Assembly (NCBI RefSeq): GCF_041355105.1
Contig: NZ_JBFUPK010000001.1
Location: 1,798,001-1,862,000, forward strand
Direction of reading: 5' to 3'
Length of the DNA stretch: 64,000 nt
DNA from: Terriglobus sp. RCC_193
Lineage (GTDB): Bacteria > Acidobacteriota > Terriglobia > Terriglobales > Acidobacteriaceae
Shown one piece after another: positions 17,820-23,753 of this stretch; positions within the stretch are counted from its first letter, which is position 1; the number at the start of each line of letters is the position of its first letter. The notes below the pieces were generated by a model. The model was given only the letters and a program-made list of their open reading frames with translations. It had not been told where the DNA came from and searched no databases. The translations under genes and the position numbers were made by a program.

Positions 17820-18566
17820 ATGGCTAAAGAATGTTGGGCAAGATGCCTTGGCGATTGTGACGACAAGATCACCAAGGAGCACTATGTCTCCAAGAACTTC
17901 TTTGGCACGAAGACCGTTATGGTGCAAGGTTTGCCTCAATGCATGGACAAGCCCGTCGAGATGCCACTCGAAGGCCTAAGTAGAGCCATGCTCTGTGAGA
18001 GGCATAACAATCGCTTAGGTGAAGACGTAGATGAAATCGCGAGCGGCATGCTGAACATGCTTGCTGAGAGTCTTTCGCTTGCACAAGATCGTGAAGAGTT
18101 CCGCAGGCGCCACTATTTCCCGATACGTCGCACATTCGATGGTCTTCTGTTAGAACGTTGGTTCGTCAAGACCCTCATCAATTTGTGCTTCAAAGGTTCA
18201 GCTGGGATCGGCCCCGGAGGTGATCGGACCGGCTGGCCCACTGATCACCTAGTACGTGTGGCTTTTGGCGAAACCCGTTTAGAAGGCGTGGGTGGTCTAT
18301 ACGTGGTGGCCGAGGCAGGCGAAAACGTGATGATAGAGGAACGCCTGCGTTTCGTTCGCCTCCACGACACACACAATGAGGACAATATAGCGGCCGCACA
18401 TTTTCTGTTCTGCGGGATGAGGTTTCTGCTCGATCTCCGTTCGACCGATGCGGAGGAGGCATGGTTCGGGCCTCCAGCAATGAGGCACCTTAATCGAATC
18501 GTTTGGACCAACACTAATAGACGTGGGAAACAAGTCCCCTCAGTTGTAGTCAATTGGAAATGGTAG
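17820..18566 (+). CDS. HNH-like zinc-binding protein of unknown function (248 residues)
   Basis: The N-terminal 60 residues contain CWARCLGDCDDKITKEHYVS, then LPQCMDK and LCERHNNRLGEDVDEIA. The pattern C-x-x-x-C, K-E-H and C-x-x-H-N-N-x-L-G matches the beta-beta-alpha metal arrangement of HNH endonucleases, where EH supplies the catalytic His and the later HNN the metal-binding part. The remaining 190 residues are not recognised. It could be a nuclease for restriction or defence, but the catalytic set cannot be proven from sequence alone. It may be co-transcribed with the 75-residue gene. Confidence 0.5.
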   Translation: MAKECWARCLGDCDDKITKEHYVSKNFFGTKTVMVQGLPQCMDKPVEMPLEGLSRAMLCERHNNRLGEDVDEIASGMLNMLAESLSLAQDREEFRRRHYFPIRRTFDGLLLERWFVKTLINLCFKGSAGIGPGGDRTGWPTDHLVRVAFGETRLEGVGGLYVVAEAGENVMIEERLRFVRLHDTHNEDNIAAAHFLFCGMRFLLDLRSTDAEEAWFGPPAMRHLNRIVWTNTNRRGKQVPSVVVNWKW

Positions 18567-18573
18567 GCGGTAA

Positions 18574-18918
18574 ATGACTTCAGAACTGCATACTGCGCTA
18601 ATCGAGTTGATCGAACGATCCCATGGTGACGGACTCTCAGGAGCAGAGTGGGCTCTTCTCCAGTTCACATGGCCCATTGACCGAACTGCGAAAGCGTATT
18701 TCTCCCTGTGCAGTCTGATCACTCCCTTCGCGCTCCAAAGGGGCGACCTTCATGCTGTCATTTACGGGGTTAACGGTCACTGTTACGGCTTGTGCCTTGC
18801 ATCCCAAATCGCCTCCTCGATGAGAGCCTTTTCTAGTTTGTTGATGATGTGCTGGCGAAGCCGTTCACAGCGAGCCCTATCGAACTGGATGCTCAGATTG
18901 TTTACGCGGGTGGTGTAG
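18574..18918 (+). CDS. Doubtful hypothetical ORF (114 residues)
   Basis: The frame starts 8 bases after the HNH-like gene and its first 85 residues (MTSELHTALIELIERSHGDG, LSGAEWALLQFTWPIDRTAK) look protein-like. The C-terminal third overlaps a better 49-residue gene on the other strand and looks like its shadow. It may be an N-terminal remnant that reads on by chance. No family is recognised. Confidence 0.3.
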   Translation: MTSELHTALIELIERSHGDGLSGAEWALLQFTWPIDRTAKAYFSLCSLITPFALQRGDLHAVIYGVNGHCYGLCLASQIASSMRAFSSLLMMCWRSRSQRALSNWMLRLFTRVV

Positions 18919-18932
18919 GGGTTGATTAGCAT
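18783..18932 (-). CDS. Very small basic/helical protein (49 residues)
   Basis: On the minus strand an ATG at 18932 opens a 49-codon frame ending at 18783. It begins MLINPYTTRVNNLSIQFDRA and continues with an amphipathic helix (RLRQHIINKLEKALIEEAIW), then DARHKP. AAGAGGG lies about 4 bases before the ATG. The composition is far more protein-like than the overlapping plus-strand frame. The helical, charged character suggests a small DNA- or protein-binding factor, such as an antitoxin-like or regulatory peptide, but no family is recognised. Confidence 0.45.
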   Translation of the reverse strand: MLINPYTTRVNNLSIQFDRARCERLRQHIINKLEKALIEEAIWDARHKP

Positions 18933-19104
18933 ATTGCCCTCTTCTATCGGATAAATGGGACTCCACTAAAGAGTGCATAGTCGTAGTCCTCTCAAACTTC
19001 AGTTCGTCTGAGCGGAGGAGAGACATGGCTTACCTGGAATACCGCATAAGCTTCGAAGCGCTTCACTCCGAGCGGAGGCACAAAATCGCGATAGCATAGA
19101 CGGC

Positions 19105-19299
19105 ATGAACGAACCGCCATCCTATCGAATGTGTTGGATACCAAACTGCAATTTACCTTCAACTGAAAAGTGTGAGCGCTGTGGGAACGACATGTGCGGA
19201 TCACACAAACGCATGACTGACGATGACGACCTTTGCTCTCACTGCTACGACATGAAACTTAGCAGCATGGGGATACCACGTCGCAAGAAACGCCGCTGA
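19105..19299 (+). CDS. Small zinc-finger-like protein (64 residues)
   Basis: The product has the cysteine/histidine pattern C-W-I-P-N-C, C-E-R-C-G-N-D-M-C-G-S-H and C-S-H-C-Y, which resembles a cross-brace (B-box or AN1-like) zinc fold, and a basic tail (GIPRRKKRR). A protein-protein or nucleic-acid binding role is likely, with function unknown. The gene stands alone about 200 bases before the STAS/GHKL ATPase gene, in the same direction. The 19300-19498 gap shows no other gene. Confidence 0.5.
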   Translation: MNEPPSYRMCWIPNCNLPSTEKCERCGNDMCGSHKRMTDDDDLCSHCYDMKLSSMGIPRRKKRR

Positions 19300-19498
19300 A
19301 CTGAATATGCGTAACATCAATGCATCACACGGCGGACAACGGTCCGCTATGTATGTTCAACGAGTACTCTAGGCCATATCGCGGCGAACTCACGGTTATC
19401 ATGTCGCTTGGCTCTTTCCCTTTTTGGCTCCCGCCACAAAATACTTCTGAATTCCTGCACGCTAGGGCCGCGGGTGTCCTAAACTGGCAGACGTCCTT

Positions 19499-20797
19499 AT
19501 GAATTCAGATCGAAACGCCTTCGCTATTCGACAGGCGAAGCGTGAAAAGCGTGCTGCAAGAGCGGAAATACGAGCGAGACGCTCCAGCCGCGCACTTCCG
19601 CAGAAGAAATCAACGAGACGACGCCCGTCTGACGAGACGATCGGTGGGCAAACGACGGGAAACACCGCCGTAATCACAGTCCCGCGAACCTTCTCTTTCA
19701 TCGAAGACCCTGAGGCCGCCATAGAGCTTCTGGAGGAACTGAGTGCGCAGCTGAGGGATACCAGAAAGACTTTTTTTCGGATCGATCACCGGCGATGTGG
19801 CCATATGGATTTGTGCGCTTCCGCGATCCTCGATGAACACTTAATGGATGCCAGAAAGCGTGCGAGACGGAACGGCCGCCCCATGAATTTAGCAGGCACC
19901 CTATCTCGCAAAAGTATGGATGTTAACGTCATGCTGTGCGCCGCGGGCCTACCGCATCGACTCGGGGTACAGTCAACGGAAGTGCCAGAGGAATTGCGGG
20001 AGACTTACACAACATTCGAGATGCGGAATGGAACAGGGAGTCATCCTGAATCAGCGAAGCAGCGTGACCGATGCGGCACAGAACTGACTGAATACATCGA
20101 TGAGTGCCTCCAGAAGCAAGGCTTCAACCTTTCCGATGACGGGAAGTATCAAGTGGCTTGTCTGTTAACCGAGGTGATTGGAAATGCCGAAGAGCATGGT
20201 GGTCCCTGGCATGCGACGGGCTTCTGGAACGGTGCGAAGATGCAGACTGAGCGCGGCTTCGCTGGCGAAGTGCATCTCCTCATCTACAACGATGGACGGA
20301 CAATATACGAGGCGCTGCAGCACAAAGACCTGTCATCAGAGATGAACATCCGCCTGAAGACGCTCTCGCGGATCCACGAACGGGCGTATGCGGCGTCAAA
20401 CGGGCTTTGGGATGAGGAGACGTGCTGGACCTTGTACGCTTTGCAGGATCAGGTCTCCCGTTACACAGGCTCACCGAGAGGGACTAACCGCGGGAATGGC
20501 ACGATCAAGATGATCGATTTCTTCAACGGTTTGGCGGCTAAAGATCGGAAGAAAATGTGTATTGTGTCCGGCGGTGCGTATATTCTTCTAGATGGAACGT
20601 ACAGCCTCCAGACTGCCGACAAAGGTTTGCAGAAGATTGCTTTCAATAGCAGCAACAGCCTGGTGAAGCGTCCAGACGTTAAGTACGTCAGAACGCTAAA
20701 GAAACGGTTCCCAGGGACGATAGTAAGCATCAGATTGGTGTTGGATGCAGTTTTCCTAGAGCAGATTTTCATTGGACCGCAGCCACAAAAGGTGTAA
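19499..20797 (+). CDS. STAS-like + GHKL (histidine-kinase-type) ATPase fusion protein
   Basis: This 432-residue protein has three parts. Residues 1-45 are Arg/Lys-rich. Residues about 57-155 (ITVPRTFSFIEDPEAAIELL, FFRIDHRRCGHMD, MDVNVMLCAAGLP) read like a divergent STAS domain. Residues about 190-350 carry GHKL ATPase boxes: N-box LLTEVIGNAEEHG (E225, N229, E232-H233), G1-like LLIYNDGRTI (D265) and G2-like TGSPRGTNRGNGTIKMID (324-340). No phosphoacceptor His domain is seen, so it is not an ordinary sensor kinase. It is closer to an anti-sigma-type or STAS-regulated ATPase switch. The stop lies 4 bases before a second STAS-like gene. No clear ribosome site precedes the ATG. Confidence 0.65.
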   Translation: MNSDRNAFAIRQAKREKRAARAEIRARRSSRALPQKKSTRRRPSDETIGGQTTGNTAVITVPRTFSFIEDPEAAIELLEELSAQLRDTRKTFFRIDHRRCGHMDLCASAILDEHLMDARKRARRNGRPMNLAGTLSRKSMDVNVMLCAAGLPHRLGVQSTEVPEELRETYTTFEMRNGTGSHPESAKQRDRCGTELTEYIDECLQKQGFNLSDDGKYQVACLLTEVIGNAEEHGGPWHATGFWNGAKMQTERGFAGEVHLLIYNDGRTIYEALQHKDLSSEMNIRLKTLSRIHERAYAASNGLWDEETCWTLYALQDQVSRYTGSPRGTNRGNGTIKMIDFFNGLAAKDRKKMCIVSGGAYILLDGTYSLQTADKGLQKIAFNSSNSLVKRPDVKYVRTLKKRFPGTIVSIRLVLDAVFLEQIFIGPQPQKV

Positions 20798-20801
20798 CAC
20801 T

Positions 20802-21125
20802 ATGTCAATATTGGATTTAGAGGAAGTCCGCTCCTCGCGCGAAGCACGGGTTTTTTCCGGCCGCGATGCGGGTGAAGCTGCGCGTGGACGGTTTCAATTG
20901 GATCGTCTGGAAAAACAGGGAGAGCATTTCACAGTGCGCGTTCCAGAAGATGCGCTTGCCGTGAATCTTTCGTTCTTCCTTGGCCTTTTTGGCCCAAGTG
21001 TGCGGAAGCACGGCGAAGATGAATTCCGCAGAACGTTCACGTTTGACGTGAAACCGGTGCATCATAAGACCATAGAAGAAGGGATCCGGCGAGCGTTGAC
21101 CGATCCGGATCCGCTCTTTCGTTGA
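20802..21125 (+). CDS. STAS-like (DUF4325-type) small protein
   Basis: This 107-residue protein starts MSILDLEEVRSS. It has FSGRDAGEAARGRFQLDRLE, the helix-turn found in DUF4325-type STAS-like proteins, and AVNLSFFLGLFGPSVRKHGE, which matches the beta-strand plus helix where STAS proteins present the switch Ser (here NLSFF). AAAAGGTG lies 7 bases before the ATG at 20802, and only 4 bases separate it from the ATPase stop. I take 20802 as the start over the open upstream codon at 20772. Such proteins pair with GHKL ATPases in a partner switch; here the partner is evidently the preceding gene product. Confidence 0.6.
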   Translation: MSILDLEEVRSSREARVFSGRDAGEAARGRFQLDRLEKQGEHFTVRVPEDALAVNLSFFLGLFGPSVRKHGEDEFRRTFTFDVKPVHHKTIEEGIRRALTDPDPLFR

Positions 21126-21134
21126 GGCAATTGA

Positions 21135-21379
21135 TTGTTGGGCACTTCCGTCGAAGTTCAGTTTGTCTCGGGTCAGACAACGCACTGGTATACAACGCTA
21201 ATTCCAATTGCGCAGTCTTTAGCAACCCTGGCCCTTACCTACACTATTTTCGCAACGGTTGTGCTTGTCTGGAACTTGCGAGGATGCTTTTCCCGGAGGA
21301 TGTCGCCCTTATGTGGAAGTCTTGGCAGCGAGGCGGCAATAGCATCGGTAAGGTCAGCGAGACAGCGTATGCCACATGA
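21135..21379 (+). pseudogene. Small single-helix membrane protein, apparently frameshifted
   Basis: From a TTG at 21135 one frame encodes SVEVQFVSGQTTHWYTTLIP, then IAQSLATLALTYTIFATVVLVWN, a clear transmembrane helix. At about 21270-21280 the protein-like reading moves to another frame as LARMLFPEDVALMWKSWQ and GGNSIGKVSETAYAT, stopping at 21379. One missing base near 21276 would join them into about 81 residues. The unshifted frame instead runs to 21488 with implausible sequence. It follows the STAS-like gene by 9 bases and would be the third, membrane member of the cassette. An ORF at 21376 overlaps its stop as ATGA (MTRSEWIFPAEWPNTEL, with a CILC pair), but its reality is doubtful. Confidence 0.4.
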
Positions 21380-21559
21380 CGCGCTCAGAGTGGATATTCC
21401 CGGCAGAGTGGCCGAACACAGAGCTGCCGCTATCAGACGCATTCCCACCGTTGAATCATTGCGGGCCGCAGAAACCGCAGCAGCATAGACCGCTCTGCAT
21501 ACTCTGCAACCACAAGGCCGGGACACTGCACATAGCAGCCCCGGCCATTCTGTTTTTAC

Positions 21560-21939
21560 CTATCGTCGTTTCCCCAACTCAGGTAGACCACCCTGCATCA
21601 CGCGAATGTTCCCCATGAAGCGAAGGGGGCCGTCTAAGGCGATCCTCTTTGGCTCGGTCGATTTCTTCTTACGTGTAGATGGAGTGGATGACTTAACAGC
21701 GACCTTCCGCGGTAGGCTTTCCACTTCGGCAGGTGTCAATCGGCGCTTGCTTCTCCCTGCACGGATAGCAATAACCTCGGTTCTCGAAGACAGCGGACGT
21801 ATCACTGGTACTGAGGGCGACTCAGGCGGGACAAGGCGTAAAGCACGATCTTCGAGATTTGACGTGGCATTGCGATAGAACTTCTTTGCCTGCCACAGGT
21901 CTCTTTTGCTTCACTTGGCGATACACGTTTCCGGCTCAT
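21560..21939 (-). pseudogene. Basic hypothetical protein, apparently frameshifted in an A-run
   Basis: On the minus strand ATG 21939 gives MSRKRVSPSEAK. After an AAAA run at about 21905 the good reading continues in the next frame as RDLWQAKKFYRNATSNLEDR, ALRLVPPESPSVPVIRPLSS, and so on to PLRFMGNIRVMQGGLPELGK. That second frame has no start codon of its own before 21805, so one lost A would explain the arrangement. The full protein would be about 126 residues, rich in Lys/Arg/Ser/Pro. The family is unknown. It is convergent with the cassette above. Confidence 0.4.
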
Positions 21940-22074
21940 TAAAGCCATCCTTGGTCTGCAAGTTTAGGTGGGGAGCCTTTATCAGAGGATGCGCCTTTGC
22001 CGACTTCGGGTTGGTCTGCCCATGCGTTGTTCCTTGCAAAGAAGCGGTGACTTTGCACTCATGGCTGTGCCACG

Positions 22075-22533
22075 ATGACGAGCATGAGCGCCGACCCTAT
22101 AACCGCCATGACAGTCCTGGGTACAGCTGCGAAAATCCCCGGTATCGTGAGTTCCACGCTTTCCTCCCTGAAGACCGTGAGGGAGATGACGAAGGAGTCC
22201 AAAGATACTGGCCTGAAAGACCAGCTAAGCGATGTGTACAACAGCGTCTTGGAATTGAGGGAGGCCCTGCATGATCTACAAACGGAAAACGAATCCCTGC
22301 GTAAGGCTTTGGAACTAAAAAGCAATATCGGTAGGCGCGGAGAATTCGGTTACTTCTTTCAAGGCGACGAGACCGATCCGCTTTGTCCGGTTTGCTACCA
22401 GCGGGATTCCAAAGCCGTCTACCTCGAAAAGCCCGTAAGCGGAAACGGGTATGTCAGTCGAAAGTGCGCGGTCTGTGGCTACTTCAATCAAGAGCGAGAA
22501 GGGACGCCTGTAATTCGACGGCCAGCGTATTGA
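22075..22533 (+). CDS. Coiled-coil plus zinc-ribbon protein (152 residues)
   Basis: The N-terminus is amphipathic or weakly hydrophobic (TAMTVLGTAAKIPGIVSSTL). Residues about 40-80 form a coiled coil (LSDVYNSVLELREALHDLQT, ENESLRKALELK), and the C-terminus holds a zinc ribbon, PLCPVCYQRDSKAV and RKCAVCGYFNQ. The layout of an oligomerising stalk and a zinc finger is one I associate with small accessory proteins in mobile elements; its function is unknown. It is divergent from the basic gene at 21939 and the last plus-strand gene of the island. Confidence 0.55.
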   Translation: MTSMSADPITAMTVLGTAAKIPGIVSSTLSSLKTVREMTKESKDTGLKDQLSDVYNSVLELREALHDLQTENESLRKALELKSNIGRRGEFGYFFQGDETDPLCPVCYQRDSKAVYLEKPVSGNGYVSRKCAVCGYFNQEREGTPVIRRPAY

Positions 22534-22698
22534 ATGGGTTGAGGGGCCAATATCCCGCAAAAGTTCTGCACATCCTAAACCTGTCGATTTCAGGCCCGTA
22601 TTTCACTCTTCATCAGTGTTTACAGGCATTTTCGTTGATAGAGGTCGTACTTATCCGTACCGTTTTGGGATGAAAATGGGGTACGAGTCGTACCAGAT
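22534..22698. other. Intergenic stretch with a 15-base palindrome
   Basis: GGTACGAGTCGTACC (22680-22694) is a palindrome around a central G. A related GGTCGTAC...GTACC lies at 22643-22661. Both sit just past the stop codon of the recombinase remnant. This could be a recombination or operator site, or only a 3' hairpin. No gene is visible. Confidence 0.3.
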
Positions 22699-23172
22699 TC
22701 ATTCTTCGGCAGAGAGTACGCGTTGAACCTGTACGGCAGACCATTCACCACCCCTGCGTGTCGTTTCCCCACGGCTATTAAGTTCGGCAGCGATTCCATG
22801 CAGCGATGTGACCCCATCTGCTTCTATCTCTCGGATGACTGGCAAAATCTCGTTCCGAAAATCTTCAGCATTCGCAGAGCGTACCTGGGCAGCAGCTTCA
22901 CGTCCCGTTGCTGCAATGCCTGCCCACTTACGGGCTGATACCCTACGGCCACCTAGTGCCGTTCCTCGGCTCTTAGCGGCCTGTAGGGCAGCCTTTGTAC
23001 GTTTGCTGATGGCCTCTGCCTCTTGCTCTGCGACAGCTGCCATGATGTGAATGGTGAACTTGTTCGCTTGCGGCATATCGGCGGCCACGAACTCCACACC
23101 AGATTCCATGAGGCCAGCAATAAAGGCCACATTGCGGGCTAGGCGGTCTAGTTTGGCGATCACTAGCGTTCG
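22699..23172 (-). pseudogene. Serine recombinase (resolvase/invertase type), N-terminus missing
   Basis: The minus frame encodes TLVIAKLDRLARNVAFIAGL, then GVEFVAADMPQANKFTIHIM, AAVAEQEAEAISKRTKAALQ and a C-terminal HTH-like region (GVTSLHGIAAELNSRG). This is the second half of a resolvase catalytic domain plus its DNA-binding tail. About 65 N-terminal residues, including the catalytic Ser motif (Y-x-R-x-S), are absent, since the family-like sequence ends at about 23172. It abuts the beheaded reductase on the opposite strand, so the two are joined at a deletion or recombination scar. It is non-functional as read. Confidence 0.8.
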
Positions 23173-23189
23173 GGGAACATCGCGAGATT

Positions 23190-23570
23190 GCGAAAGTCCT
23201 GCCGAGTTGGAATGGCAAGACGATCATCGATGCGATGAACTCGTTTCCTGCCCCACCGGAAGAGTTGGACGGCCTGCCTTCTTCCGCCTTCGTCGCGAAG
23301 TCGTTCACCGGCGCCAAGTTGGTGAAGGGCTTTAACCACCTGGGTGCGGCCAAGCTGGCTACCGACCCGATCGTAGAGGGCGGGCACCGCGTCGTCTTTC
23401 TTTCGAGCGACGACGAGGACGCGTTCGCTCCCGTAGTGGATCTGGCGAAACAACTCGGATTCGCACCCGTCAAGCTGGGAAAGCTAAACGAGGGAGGCGT
23501 GCTGGTGCACGCACGCGGCCAGACCTGGGGTCCTCTTATCTTTCAGGATTTGTTCAAGAAGACGCAGTAA
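23190..23570 (+). pseudogene. NADPH-dependent F420 reductase-like protein, 5' end missing
   Basis: The frame AKVLPSWNGKTIIDAMNSFP, then SFTGAKLVKGFNHLGAAKLA, GGHRVVFLSSDDEDAFAPVV and LAKQLGFAPVKLGKLNEGG matches the C-terminal two-thirds of coenzyme F420-dependent NADP oxidoreductase-like proteins (COG2085 type). The N-terminal NADP-binding Gly motif is missing. Homology begins at about 23190, beside the truncated recombinase. An internal ATG at 23235 could start a short product but would lack the cofactor site. It probably marks the chromosomal side of the island's right boundary. Confidence 0.7.
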
Positions 23571-23753
23571 TCCACGACTACTTCCCTTTTTCAGAGAGCC
23601 TGTGAATACACAAGCCTTGGCGAAGGCTTCGGCAGGAGGAGACCAGTGAATCGGTACCGTCTAGTCCTTTGGTGAAGATTCACGCAGCATACCCGATAGT
23701 GCGCAGTTTCGTATTGGCATCACGGTTATGTGCTCGTAGTCATCTCGATGTGC

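Noticed and set aside
21606-21878. Plus-strand 90-codon ORF opposite the basic minus-strand gene
   Set aside because: The minus-strand reading is far more protein-like; this looks like its shadow.
23100-23700. Right-hand attachment repeat of the tRNA-Ser 3' end
   Set aside because: I searched by eye for GGTTCGAATCCC and CTCTCCGCCA and found no second copy; the right boundary therefore rests on gene truncation only.
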